NCBI GenBank assembly: GCA_977017575.1
Contig: CDRNVI010000156.1
Location: forward strand, 248,001-312,000
Source of the DNA: Paramoeba atlantica
Lineage: Eukaryota; Discosea
DNA: 64,000 bases
Reading direction: 5' to 3'
The position numbers and the translations under genes are program-made. The stretch's first letter is position 1. Each line of letters begins with the position of its first letter. Under the pieces are notes generated by a model. That model had not been told where the DNA came from. It ran no database searches and saw nothing but the letters and a program-made list of their open reading frames with translations. Of this stretch, positions 49,289-60,490 are shown piece after piece.

Positions 49289-49850
49289 ATGGATGAAAGA
49301 ATCAAGATCACTGTCACAGGACCAAACACAGACTACAGTCCGAAAGTAAATGGTACCTTTTTACAAGTTGATGATTTTCTTAGAAATGGGAAGTACTGTT
49401 TTTCGAAACTTGAAGGAAAGGGACAGGTGAACAACATATTTCCCTTTTCTTCTTCCAGTTCTTTTTGTGATTTCCTCACAGTTTTTTTTAGCGTGGCATA
49501 GTTCAAGGAGCGATCTTCTTTGATGGAAAACATTGGAAAATTTCTTCAGTAGGAGAAGGAAAAACGGAAAAAGGTTGGGATTACAGGTATTTTATCTTTT
49601 GAAGAACCCTTTTGTACCATTTTTTTACTTGACAAAATACAAGCCAACTTCCAACCAACCCCGATGATTTGTTGCCTCCTTTTGGTCTTTGGGAAAAAAA
49701 CTTGGCAACCTCCGAATTCCCTGTCGATTACTCCAACTTTTTGGTTGAACTGGTTTCAAAATTCTTTTTCTTCATCGAGTGTTCAATTTGACAAAAATAA
49801 ATAATTGGACGAAACAGGAGGAAGTCTTTCTGAAGCCAGCGAAAAAGTAA
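49289..49850 (+). CDS. Small WxI/PPFGLW-type domain protein, tandem copy 1 (most divergent)
   Basis: ATG 49289 begins MDERIKITVTGPNTDYSPKV. Three exons in the same pattern as the later copies are visible: NGTFLQVDDFLRNGKYCFSK, then RGIVQGAIFFDGKHWKISSV ending GWDY, then NPDDLLPPFGLWEKN. The domain has a small beta-barrel look: NG-x-Y/F strands, an (I/F)FDG-x-x-WKI strand and a closing PPFGLW. It resembles unnamed short domains common in protists, and its function is unknown to me. This copy differs at WKISS where the others have WKICQ. It is 133 bp from the divergent start of the FHA-GTPase gene. The exact C terminus is uncertain. Confidence 0.65.
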
Positions 49851-50018
49851 ATAAACAACTAACTTAAGAATATCAATCGTCTCCCCAAAGTCATGCTCAA
49901 CCACCAAAACACAAAACAGAAAAAGACAAAAAGGGAAAAATTGGGTGAACTCAACGGTTTTGTTTGTTTCGTCTTTTCCCCTTTCTTCTCCGCCTTTTTT
50001 TGGTTGAGAAAAAAAAAG

Positions 50019-50597
50019 ATGGAAGAAGGAATCAAAATCACTGTCACAGGACCAAACACAGACAAGAGCCCAAAAGTAAATGGTATCTTTTTACAAGTTG
50101 ATGATTTTCTGAGAAATGGGAAGTACTGTTTTTCAAAACTCGAAGGAAAGGGACAGGTGAACAACAGATTTCCCTTTTCTTCTTCCAATTCTTTTTATGA
50201 TTTCCTCACAGTTTTTTTGAACAGGGTGGTGCACTTCAAGGAGCAATCTACTTTGATGGAAAATATTGGAAAATTTGTCAAGCAGGAGAAGGAAAGACAG
50301 AAACTGGATGGAATTACAGGTATTTTATCTTTTGTTACAGAAGAACCCTTTTGTACCTTTTTTTACTTGAACAAATCAAGTCAACTTCCTGCCAACCCCA
50401 ACCCTGCTGATTTGTTGCCTCCTTTTGGTCTTTGGGAAAAAAAATTGGCCACTTCTGAAAAACCTGAAGATTACTCCAACTTTTTGGTTGAAAGGGTTTC
50501 AAATTCTTTTTCTTCATCTTCAGTGTTCTATTACAAAAATAAAATTGAATGTTGTTCAAAACAGGAGGAAGTCTTTCTGAAGCCAGCGAAAAAGTAA
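50019..50597 (+). CDS. Small WxI/PPFGLW-type domain protein, tandem copy 2
   Basis: Exons 50019-50156, 50225-50319 and from 50380 give MEEGIKITVTGPNTDKSPKV, GGALQGAIYFDGKYWKICQ and NYSQLPANPNPADLLPPFGL. The phase 0 and phase 2 joins support this model. The unspliced frame running through the first intron is less protein-like, because it loses the DGKYWKI strand. The C-terminal end either reads through to AKK-stop (50597) or splices to a GGSLSEASEKVNK ending; both are conserved between copies. No signal peptide or known catalytic motif is seen. Confidence 0.7.
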   Translation: MEEGIKITVTGPNTDKSPKVNGIFLQVDDFLRNGKYCFSKLEGKGQVNNRFPFSSSNSFYDFLTVFLNRVVHFKEQSTLMENIGKFVKQEKERQKLDGITGILSFVTEEPFCTFFYLNKSSQLPANPNPADLLPPFGLWEKKLATSEKPEDYSNFLVERVSNSFSSSSVFYYKNKIECCSKQEEVFLKPAKK

Positions 50598-50803
50598 ATA
50601 AAACAACTAAGTTAAAATAGATCGATCATCTCCCTAAAGTCATGCTCACTCCCCCAAGTTGGGATCTGTTTGGTGGTCCTCCCCCATTCTCAATCCCAAA
50701 ACACAAAACAGAAAAAGACAAAAAGGGAAAAAAACTGTTTGAACAAATTTGTTTGTTTTGTCTTTCCCCTTTCTTCTCCGCCTTTTTTTGGTTGAGAAAA
50801 AAG

Positions 50804-51386
50804 ATGGAAGAAGGAATCAAGATCACTGTCACAGGACCAAACACAGACAAGAGCCCAAAAGTAAATGGTATCTTTTTACAAGTTGATGATTTTCTGAGAA
50901 ACGGGAAGTACTGTTTTTCAAAGCTCGAAGGAAAGGGACAGGTGAACAACAGATTTCCCTTTTCTTCTTCCAATTCTTTTTATGATTTCCTCACAGTTTT
51001 TTTTTGAACAGGGTGGTGCACTTCAAGGAGCAATCTACTTTGATGGAACCTATTGGAAAATTTGTCAAGCAGGAGAAGGAAAGACAGAAACTGGATGGAA
51101 TTACAGGTATTTTATCTTTTGTTACAGAAGAACCCTTTTGTCCCTTTTTTTTACTTGAACAAATACAAGCCAACTTCCTGCCAACCCCAACCCTGACGAT
51201 TTGTTGCCTCCTTTTGGTCTTTGGGAAAAAAAATTGGCCACTTCCGAAACACCTGAAGATTACTCCAACTTTTTGGTTGAAAGGGTTTCTATTTCTTTTT
51301 CTTCATCTTCAGTGTTCTATTACAAAAATAAAATTGAATGTTGTTCAAAACAGGAGGAAGTCTTTCTGAAGCCAGCGAAAAAGTAA
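50804..51386 (+). CDS. Small WxI/PPFGLW-type domain protein, tandem copy 3
   Basis: ATG 50804 lies 785 bp after the copy 2 start. The N-terminal exon is identical at the protein level to copy 2. Exon 2 reads GGALQGAIYFDGTYWKICQ and exon 3 NPDDLLPPFGLWEKKLATSE. Introns and 5' flanking sequence are also nearly identical to copy 2, so the duplication is recent or the copies are being homogenised. Confidence 0.7.
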
Positions 51387-51592
51387 ATAAAACAACTAAG
51401 TTAAAATAGATCGATCATCTCCTTAAAGTCATGCTCACTCCCCCAAATTGGGATCTGTTTGGTGGTCCTCCCCCATTCTCAATCCCAAAACACAAAACAG
51501 AAAAAGACAAAAAGGGAAAAATTGGGTGAACAAATTTGTTTTGTTTCGTCTTTTCCCCTTTCTTCTCCGCCTTTTTTTGGTTGAGAAAAAAG

Positions 51593-52167
51593 ATGGAAGA
51601 AGGAATCAAAATCACTGTCACAGGACCAAACACAGACAGGAGTCCAAAAGTAAATGGAATCTTTTTACAAGTCGATGATTTTCTGAGAAATGGGAAGTGC
51701 TGTTTTTCGAAATTTGAAGGAAAGGGACGGGTGAGCAACACAGATTTCCCTTTCTTCTTTCAGTTCTTTTTATGATTTCCTCACAACTTTTTTTAAAGGA
51801 TGATAAACTTCAAGGAGCAATCTACTTTGATGGAAAATATTGGAAAATTTGTCAAACAGGAGAAGGAAAGACGGCAACTGGATGGAATTACAGGTATTTA
51901 ATCTTTTGTTCCAGAAGAACCCTTTTGGACCTTTTTTTTACTTGAAAGAATACAAGCCAACTTCCTTCCAACCCTGATGATTTGTTACCTCCTTTTGGTC
52001 TTTGGGAAAAAAAATTGGCCACTTCCGAAACACCTGAAGATTACTCCAACTTTTTGGTTGAACTGGTTTCAAATTCTTTTCCCTCATCTTCCCCTCTGTT
52101 TGACAAAAATAAAATTGAATGTTGTTCAAAACAGGAGGAAGTCTTTCTGAAGCCAGCGAAAAAGTAA
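51593..52167 (+). CDS. Small WxI/PPFGLW-type domain protein, tandem copy 4
   Basis: ATG 51593 (789 bp after copy 3) starts MEEGIKITVTGPNTDRSPKV. It has some unique changes: NGKCCFSKFEGKGR instead of NGKYCFSKLEGKGQ. The second exon begins DDKLQGAIYFDGKYWKICQ after a shorter acceptor region. The closing exon NPDDLLPPFGLWEKKLATSE is kept. The gene looks intact. Confidence 0.7.
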
Positions 52168-52377
52168 ATAAAACAACTAAGTTAAGAAGATCAGCTCCTT
52201 CAAGTGATGCTCAATCATCAAATGAGGATCTATTTTGTGGTTCTCCCCCATTCTCAGACCCCAAAACACCAAACACAAAACAGAAAAAGACAAAAAGGGA
52301 AAAAAACTGTTTGAACAAATTTGTTTGTTTCGTCTTTTCCCCTTTCTTCTCCGCCTTTTTTTGGTTGAGAAAAAAAG

Positions 52378-52945
52378 ATGGAAGAAGGAATCAAGATCAC
52401 TGTCACAGGACCAAACACAGACAAGAGTCCAAAAGTAAATGGTACCTTTTTACAAGTTGATGACTTTCTGAGAAACGGGAAGTACTGTTTTTCGAAACTT
52501 GAAGGAAAGGGACAGGTGAGCAACATATTTCCCTTTTTTTCTTCCAGTTCCTTTGTGATTTCCTCACAGTTTTTTTTGAACAGCGTGGTGAACTTCAAGG
52601 AGCAATCTTCTTTGATGGAACCCATTGGAAAATTTGTCAAGCAGGAGAAGGAAAAACGGAAGGTGGTTGGAATTACAGGTATTTTATCTTTTGAAGAACC
52701 CTTTTGGACCTTTTATTTACTTGAAAGAATGCAAGCCAACTTCCTACCAACCCTGATGATTTGTTACCTCCTTTTGGTCTTTGGGAAAAAAAATTGGCAA
52801 CCTCCGAAATCTCTGTCGATTACTCCAACTTTTTGGTTGAAAGGGTTTCAAATTCTTTTCCTCCCTTTTCAGTGTTCAATTAGACAAAATAAAATTGAAT
52901 TGTTCGAAACAGGAGGAAGTCTTCCTGAAGCCAGCGAAAAAGTAA
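52378..52945 (+). CDS. Small WxI/PPFGLW-type domain protein, tandem copy 5
   Basis: ATG 52378 (785 bp after copy 4) starts MEEGIKITVTGPNTDKSPKV. Exon 2 reads RGELQGAIFFDGTHWKICQ ending GGWNY. Exon 3 reads NPDDLLPPFGLWEKKLATSE. Two C-terminal readings are possible: AKK-stop at 52945, or a GGSLPEASEKVNKTTKLR ending that runs to 53007. The gene is convergent with, and almost touches, the USP gene whose stop lies at 53016-53018. Confidence 0.7.
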
Positions 52946-53015
52946 ATAAAACAACTAAGTTAAGAAAATGTTCAATTGATGATGGTTTTAACTCTTCCCA
53001 AAAATGAATGATCAA

Positions 53016-56000
53016 TTAGCAAATGGGACCAGGTCCTCCAAATCCTCCACGTCCAAATGGAGAATTAAGATGAGGTCCATTCCCACCAAATCCATTTCCA
53101 CCACCACCACCACCAAAATCTCGATCTGGTTTTTGATTTCTCTTTGGGAAATCTGGAATCATCTGTTTCAGGTGATCTTTGTTCTCTTTTTCAATTTCCA
53201 TTCTCAATTGATCAGGAAGGCAGAATATCTTCTCATTTCTTTCATCTTTTAAAAACTTCTCCCTCTCTTTGGATTTCTTCTGGTCTGTTGCTTCTGTTTC
53301 AGTGGATTGAGCCTCCTCGTTTGTCAGATGGTCCCCACGAAATCGAGAATAAAAAAGGAGATAGGGTGTATCCGACTTGGAAGTAAGAATTGTCTTTTGA
53401 GTCAACTCAAAGGGATGTGAATAAACAGAAGAATCATTGTAACATTTCCAAGACCCTTCTTCTGATGTTGCGTTTGAAGAATTACAACCAAATGCATAAT
53501 AATGACCAGAGTGAGGAGTGGTTCCAACATGCATTACAATTCCATATAAGATATAGTGCTCTTCAACAATCTTCCAGGAAGAAAGGGATTGACTTTCTTC
53601 AGTTGGAGTGAGATTTGGTGGTCGCTGGACAACTGGGATCGTCAGAATCTTTGGGATCCGAATTCGAGTAAAATCTTTCATTCGTTCGCCACCCCTATTC
53701 TAAGAATTAGCAATGCCTGGTGATCATCAGTATTGATTTTAAAAAAAAAAGTCAAAAACCGATAAGCAAATCGAAGAAGTGTTAGCATCATGATTGGTGG
53801 GGAATCTGAGAGAAGAGTATCTCTCTCAGCATCAACATTTCGATCACATTTTTCACAGAAGTATTGGTTCTCTCCTAAAAAAAAATATTTGGGAAAGAAA
53901 AAAAAAAAACAGCAAAACAGAAATTACAGACCTGTAAGTACCTCGGGCTCAAAGAAGCGGAGTAAAAGATCTTGAAGAGAGACCCCTTCAAATAACGGAA
54001 CAGCGATATCATTAAATTTTTCTTCTTTTAACCTGGAATTCAATCAGTCACAGTCAAAAGTTGATTTTCAGGAAATTAAACGAGTAAAATACCTGACAGA
54101 ATGGCACTCTTGACATTTAACTCTCATCAATTGAGTACCTTCAAATGGTGAGACCAATGATTGGAATTGCTGATCGCAAAGTTCAAAAAAATTCCAAAAA
54201 ATCGAAAAAAGGGATAGGAAAAACCTTATTTTTTGAAGAACTTTTTGCTAAAGTGTCGCAATAATCAAGGAAATATTTAATATATTCACCTGCATCCTTT
54301 AGATATGGGCCATCAGCAGAAACTAAAAGGAGAAATAAAAAAGAAAAGAAATACTTGTTGATGAAACGAAACAAAGTGTGATGGCATCGCTCGAATAAGA
54401 GGAGTAGGGGGAATTACACTCCTCTTTAAACTGAAAGACAAGCGACCAAATAATTGTTGAATGGCTCGCATAAGCAAAAAAGATCTCTCTGTTTCTTCAC
54501 TATTTTTTTTGAAATCAGTTTGCGTTTGAGGCGTTCGTTCAGGAGCATAGGGATTTTCCAATTCATGTTGAGGGGATAAAGAAGAGAGACAATTTGGAGA
54601 TAATTGCGAAGGTGGTGAGGAAAAGTAATCATAATAAAGGATTGCATGGCGGACAGGGCTTGTTCTATGCAGGATCTGCATCACACTGAATTGGATAAAA
54701 GATCAGATAATTTTTTGGAATGAAATCGGGAATTCAGCAGAAAAAACCTATTAAAAAAACAAGTATTTCCGATATTAGAGATCCCCACATTCCCTAAAAA
54801 ACGATATTCCATCAGGAAAAAAATCAAGAAAAAGGCGAAGAGAACAAACCAGAGTTTTTCTCGAAAGATGAAGAATCAGGCTGTTGGAGGAATGACTCGA
54901 TTCCACCCACAAGGTCAGGTAATCGTATGGAACTTTTCTCAAAAGAAATAAGATCCGACTTTAAATCAGTCAATCTAAAATAAAAAGTAAGAAAAAGAAA
55001 ATTTATTTGACGCAAGAAAGAATGGTACCCAATTTCAGAAACAAGAATATGATTAAGATTAGCGACATCTAAGTATAAAAAGAACAAAAATGAGAAGAAA
55101 TAGAAGGGAAAGGAAGCCAAAAAAAACAAAACTGGAGTGAGAAGATGAAGTATAATGTCCAATCAAAGGAAACAAAATCGAGCCAAACTTCTCAAGAGTT
55201 TGCAAATATCCTAACTCGACAAAAAAAGGGGCACTTGTGATCTCAGATTTCATTGACGAAGCAAACAAAAACTCTTTCATTGTCATGACACCTTCAGATT
55301 GTGAGAAAAGTGGAAGAGAAAGAGTCTCTTCAAACCAATCCCCAATCCCACTCCATTCTCTCTTCGAAAGAAGGGATGTCGCATGGCAAACACAAAAAGG
55401 GTTTAATCCTGAAATAATTTTTTCCTTTCCTTCCTGAGCGAAGGAAGAAACCTTAAATTAAGAATCCAAAAAAAAAAGAAATCAATGCGAAATTACAAAC
55501 ATGATATAAAAACCGAAGAACTGATCCAAAGAGTGGTGCCAATGAAACAAACAAATACACTAAACAAAAAGAGATGTTACTAAAGGAACATAAATCCATT
55601 CTTTTTTTTTGAAAAGCAACCTGAACGAATTTGATGCAACAAAACCTCCAAGATTTTCAAAGCCCCTATCTTGAAATAAGAAACGAAAAGATAGAAAAGA
55701 TGAAAAGAAAAAAAAAAAGAAAACCTTTTCTCAGAGAAGGAAATAAGAGTTGGAGAGTCGCAGACACAATAATCTTCATTGCCACTTTTTCGACTACCTA
55801 AAAATGGTTTGAGGGAATCACATTTTAATTAAAAGATAAAATTGAAAAGAAAAAAAAAAGAAAAAACCTCAAAACGAGAATTTTTCAGCAGACCAGTCAA
55901 TAATGCATACAAAAGTCCGTTCTGTTCATTGACAGTCTGTTTTTCAGTGTTTTCGATTCCTTCTTTCGCAGAATCTTGTACACCACCTACCTCCTGATCA

Positions 56001-57538
56001 ATTTTGTGTTCTTCTGAGATCTGGTCTGGAGAGGGCGAGAGTATAAAGAGAGGCCAAGAGGAAATCAAATTCAAGAGATAACACACATTCCCTTCAGAAC
56101 TAAATTTTGTCCCTTTGAGTATTACTTGGTGTTATTATCATCCATCATAAGAATAAAAAGAATAAAATAAAAAGAATAAAAAAGAATAAAATAAGAATAA
56201 AATAAAAATAAAAAAGGATAAAAAGAACCTGATTTGGTTAAATTTCGTATAATTTTTTGTTGTACAGAGGGAACCAACATTGAAAAAAAAAGAGAGAATG
56301 ATTGACTAATTTCCCTTTCAGTGGAGAGTAAAATGGAGAGAACTTGAACTGCCACTCGAACCTCCTCTACACCATTCATCGAATTTGTCGGAAAGAGAGT
56401 AAAAGAGTCGAGATTGGAAGAAGGGGGGAAAGTTGAGGAGCAAGGTAAAAAAGAGAGACAATTTAAAGAAAGTAACTTGAAAGTCAGTTCCAAAAATTGA
56501 AAGAAAAGAAAAGCTCGATTTTCCCTTTCCTTTTCCTAAACCAAATTGAAAATCAGAAAAAGATATCATCAAACAAAAAGAAGAAATTCAAATGAACAGA
56601 ACCTCTTTGTCAAAGTGAAAAGAAGAAAATCGGCGCATCACCAATTCAATGACATCGCACCCTCCTGGTACACTCTTGTTTCTTTTTGTTATTGAGAGAA
56701 AGGCTCAAGAAAGAGAAAAAGGAAAAAGGAAAAAGGAAAAAAACCTCTGGGTGATTGACAAATAATCGAAGTAAGGAGACCTAAAAAAAGAAAAGAGATT
56801 AAGAAAAGATCCATTTTTGAATGGAAATGAGAATCAAAAATAACAAAAAGAAGAAGAAGAACCTGAAGAGAGATCTTTGGGACACTTGCAGCATCACTCC
56901 ACGATTTTGTTCGAACCAAAACACCAAGAGAGTCTTTCAACTTATTACAAACATTCTCTTGTTCTCTTTCTTTTGATTTTCTCAGATCAAGAAGAAAGGA
57001 GATGAAGTCAATGGCAAGGGAAGCACAAAGGAAACTCTTTTTTGCTCCTCGATTAAATATTGCTCCAATTTGATCTAAAAAAAAAAAAAAAGAAGTTCAC
57101 AACAAAAAATCTGAACTCTCTTTCCAAAGAAAAATAAAAGAAAAAAGAAAAAAGAAAAACCTGAAGTAATCATTCCCAGAAAAAGATCTTTCGAATCCTG
57201 ACAATCAGACAAAAATCGCACAACCTCTTGCCCACAAAGACGATAACAATCTTTTGTTTTGAGAACCTCCAACTCTTTCTCTTTCTCTTTTGTTTCGGAA
57301 GGAAGGAAAAGAGACCACGAGATTGAAGTTTCAAAAAAAGTTGCAATTGTTTTTGTTTGTTTAAAGAGCCCTTTCTTTTCTACAGCAGCCACAGTTCTCT
57401 TTACCAATAAAACCTATTTTTCTTTTCTCAATGAGTAAAAAAAAAAGAAATAAAATCAAGAACCAATTTGAGAAAAAGAAAAACCTTGATCTCAATTGCT
57501 TGCTCTGAAGCTAGAATCTTATCAAGAGAAGAAGCCAT
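53016..57538 (-). CDS. Ubiquitin-specific protease (USP) with long helical N-terminal region and Gly-rich tail
   Basis: ATG 57538 (MASSLDKILASEQAIEIK) opens a roughly 800-residue region of helical, ARM/HEAT-like sequence spread over many short exons. The catalytic domain starts near 54770 with the Cys box VGISNIGNTCFFNSVMQIL, split by an intron after FFN. A zinc-ribbon-like ENQYFCEKCDRNVDAER lies near 53860 and the His box YGIVMHVGTTPHSGHYYAFG near 53530. DTPYLLFYSR closes the fold. All key motifs are present, so active deubiquitination is expected. The tail is charged and then Gly/Asn-rich (GGGGGGNGFGGNG), ending near GPGPIC. The zinc-ribbon spacing recalls USP35/USP38, but the assignment to a subfamily is tentative. 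Small-exon borders between 54780 and 57400 are approximate. Confidence 0.8.
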
Positions 57539-58055
57539 AATCACTCCTTCTCTCTCCTCTCCTCTCCTTTTTCTTTCTCTTCTCTCTTCGACAGTTCTCC
57601 TCTTTATTGTCGAGAATCAACAATAAAGGAATAGTTTTCTTGTTCAAAGGAAAGGAAAAAAACAACAAAAGGCCCACCCACTTGGAAAATTGTAAAACCA
57701 CAACAAAACTTGTGATAAAATCCAAAAAGATAACCAAAAATATTGCAAAGTTTCCCAAAAAAACGAAAGAAAAAAGTTTTTTTGAAAGAAGATCGAAAAT
57801 TTTCAGAGAAACAATTTCTTTTTTGTTTTCAAATTATTTGTTGTTCGATTAAATAGTTGTTGTTCAAGATTTGTAAAATAAGTTATGTCTTTGTTTGGAA
57901 GGGAAAACAACAAAAGGCCAACTTCGCGATTTGTAAAACCGCTAAACTTGAGATAAAATCAAAAAGGATGCTTATCTCAAAATCCCACACTTCGAGATCT
58001 TTTTTGAAAATCAGAAAAAGAGCCACCAAGAATCCCAATCCAAAGAAAAGATAAT
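57539..58055. other. Intergenic region with an imperfect direct repeat
   Basis: No gene is supported. Two similar segments occur at about 57647-57730 and 57893-57968. Each has AACAACAAAAGGCC followed by CTTGG/CTTCG and a TTGTAAAAC core, then a GATAAAATC end. Around them the sequence is A-rich. It could be a duplicated regulatory element or the relic of a short repeat; I do not recognise it. Confidence 0.4.
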
Positions 58056-58563
58056 TCAAAGTTTTTTTTTTGAACTTGAAGGCGAGGAAGACGGAAAAAA
58101 TTGAGGGGTAGATGGCCCTTAAATAAAAAAAAAGACAAAAAATAATTAGATCTGACCAGAAAAAGAAGGAAAAGAAGGAGATTTGAAAAAATGAGAAAAA
58201 ACAGGATTGATGGGTATTGGACGGGGTGCCCCAAATATTGGGCAAACAAAAAAGTCCAGAAAAGTAAGAAGCAGCATCTGATCAACAAATTGAGGCCTTC
58301 AGAAAAACAGGAGTGTGAATAAAAGGGGAAAAAAAGAGAGAGAAAGACGTACAATATTGTTTCTCTTCATCATTTTCTTTCTTTTTCTGTCCTGCAATCT
58401 CTTCTCTCAACTGTTCTCTCAGCTGTTCGATATTTCTTCTCTCTCTTTTCTCCTTTTGTGCAATCTCTTCTCGAAACTGTTCCTCCCTTTGCGCAATCTC
58501 TTCTCTCATCTCCTCTCTCATCTCTGCTCTAAGGAGTGCAATCTGTTGTTGGTCAACTGACAT
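58056..58563 (-). CDS. Small coiled-coil protein (Glu/Arg/Gln heptads)
   Basis: ATG 58563 starts MSVDQQQIALLRAEM, followed by about 55 residues of charged heptad sequence (REEMREEIAQREEQFREEIA), a clear coiled coil. A three-exon model (58353-58563, 58203-58277, 58056-58117) has GT/AG borders and keeps frame. It adds a 45-residue tail that includes SGLFCLPNIWGTPSNTHQ and ends SSPSSSKKKL before TGA, giving 115 residues. The coiled coil is certain; the tail exons are less so. No family is recognised. It is divergent from the 7TM gene at 58909. Confidence 0.5.
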
Positions 58564-58908
58564 TTTGAATTCAAAATGAGGAAGGAAAACGAAAAAAGGC
58601 ACCAAAACACAACCACGTGTGGTGTGGGAGGGTGTGCCGGTGCGGACCGTTCTTTCTCTGTTTTCGTGTTGTAAAACCACAAAACACTTTTCCTTTTTTG
58701 CCGAAAATGGAAGGAGGGAACTTTTTTTCGAAACTCTGAATTGTTTCGAAAACAATTTTTTCGTATGTTTTTTTTTTCGGTATGTTTTTTTCTTGAGATA
58801 ATCCCAGAAAAAAACTTTTGATTTTGAGCTTTTGGTTATTATTTCACGCGGTTGTTGCGAGGAGTTTTGGACAACGCGTTGATCTCCTCACAAAAGCTTT
58901 TGGTTGTG
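58564..58908. promoter_or_regulatory. Divergent intergenic region between the coiled-coil and 7TM genes
   Basis: A 345 bp region without supported coding sequence. It contains poly-T runs and several TTCG/TTTTCG motifs shared with other upstream regions in this window (for example before 16973 and 13596). No precise element can be assigned. Confidence 0.3.
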
Positions 58909-60490
58909 ATGGATCCTGAGAAAATCTGTTCTGATGGGGCCAGTATGAGACTTGATATTCTTTTGGGACTTTTTCTCTTTTTCTCTTACTTTTATTTTTT
59001 TTTGAAGGAAATCCTCAACCTGTCTGTTTCACTTCCGTTGTCCTCTTTTGGGTGATGATCGCCATGAACGCATGTTGAACTCTCCCCCTTTCTCCGCTTA
59101 CCTCCAATTCTTCTCACGATTGAAAAGATAGGTCTCTTCATTTCTTGTTGCACCATTATGTATTATGCTTTGAGAACAGAAAAACAATGGAAAGTTACGA
59201 AATTCGTGAAGGTTCTTTTATCTTTTTCTCTTTTTTTTCAACATCAACAAATGAATGAGTTTTTCAACAAAAGTTTTTCAACAGGTCTTGATCCCCCTAC
59301 TCCCAACTTTTCGTTTAATTAACATGGCCATCATTGGCAAATACTTTTTTGTTCAGGTTGAATCGTGCTCTTCCTTTTTGAAATTTTTTTTTATTTATTA
59401 TTTAATTCACTCTGCTGATTCATTCTTCGAAGGATGGAAGGTATGCAGCCAACCAAAATATGTGGGCGATCGTCACTGGTGGGATCACTGGCTACATATT
59501 TATTTCTATTTATTCTCTCTTAGTGATCTTCTGGTAGGAGTTTTTGATGAACTTTTTTTGTCTGAAGTCTTCAAAGCCCAACACTCCCTCCTCCACACCC
59601 TTATTCACATCACACCCTTCTCATTCAAGGTTCCTTCTGTACAACATGGCCAACACAGAGAGATACAGGATTGTTCAAACAATGAAAAGGGTTGGTTGTT
59701 TTGAGTTTTTTAGGCTTCCTTTTTTCTCCTTCTTCTCTCATTTCATTTTTAGACCGCGATTGGATTGAACGTTCTGATGTACGGTATTTGGCTGACTCTC
59801 ATTATCCTGATGGCAACCTTGAATGAGAAAAAAGAGGTCAATTAAAATCTCATATATTTTCTTTTATTTTTCTTTTGAGATTGAAAAATCAATCCTCATT
59901 TCCCAAGGAGATTCATACTGTGGAAGCTTGTTATGCTGCAAGTTTGGACATCATTGTTGCGGTGGTATGTGTTTTTCATTTTTTTTGGGTTCTTTGGTTG
60001 TTGTTTTACGAATTCTTAAAAACGAAAAATAATAATCCTCTCAAGGCTTTTCTCCTTTTTGGGGGTCGACTTCATTTTCAACTCACTCGAATGTCGATAA
60101 TCTCTCCTGAGTCTCTAAAAATTGGACGAAAAGTTGGAGCGCTGACGATCATATGTGCGGTGGTGTTTTCTGCGAGATCAATCCTTCTCTTTCTCGACGT
60201 ATTTTATTTTTCAACAGCGATTGAGTTTATTGCATCAACAATTTGTTTCAACCTTCTTTGTGAGGTAAACATTTTTTTTGTTTTTTTTTTAAAAAAAAAA
60301 AGTTCTCTTTTTTTTGGTTCCTCTCTCTCACGGTTTTACTGGCAAGACTTTTCCAACTGTCCTGATCATGTTCATCCTCTCCGCTGAATATTTCCAGGCG
60401 TTTTCTTTTCCAAGAGCACAGGAGACCGAAGAAAGCGAACAGCTGGTTAACACACTCTCGAGCGAATTGTCATCATTCTCTTCCCACTAA
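58909..60490 (+). CDS. Seven-helix membrane protein, THH1/TOM1/TOM3-like
   Basis: Ten exons sum to 322 codons without frame breaks: 58909-58942, 59008-59073, 59132-59211, 59285-59356, 59433-59522, 59568-59690, 59753-59836, 59908-59964, 60046-60264 and 60347-60490. Seven hydrophobic spans are visible, for example FTSVVLFWVMIAMNACLFIS, NVLMYGIWLTLIILMATL, GALTIICAVVFSARSILLFL and CETFPTVLIMFILS. The ARSILLF segment and the final E-x-P-T-x-L-I-M-F-I-L helix resemble the THH1/TOM1/TOM3 domain. That group of GPCR-like membrane proteins is known from plants and protists and works at endomembranes. The tail is short, acidic and Ser-rich. The family assignment is by eye and tentative; the membrane topology is well supported. 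The 45 bp sixth-exon intron is unusually short. Confidence 0.72.

Larger units (their letters stand above)
49289..53007 (+). repeat. Five-unit tandem gene array, unit about 730-790 bp
   Basis: Five head-to-tail units carry the same three-exon gene plus a conserved upstream segment (TCTCCGCCTTTTTTTGGTTG just before each of the last four start codons). Start-to-start distances are 730, 785, 789 and 785 bp. Introns are as conserved as exons in units 2 and 3. Confidence 0.9.

Noticed and set aside
49893-50597. Unspliced 234-codon frame for tandem copy 2
   Set aside because: It reads through both introns and loses the conserved FDGKYWKI and NYSQLP segments, which the spliced model restores in all five copies.
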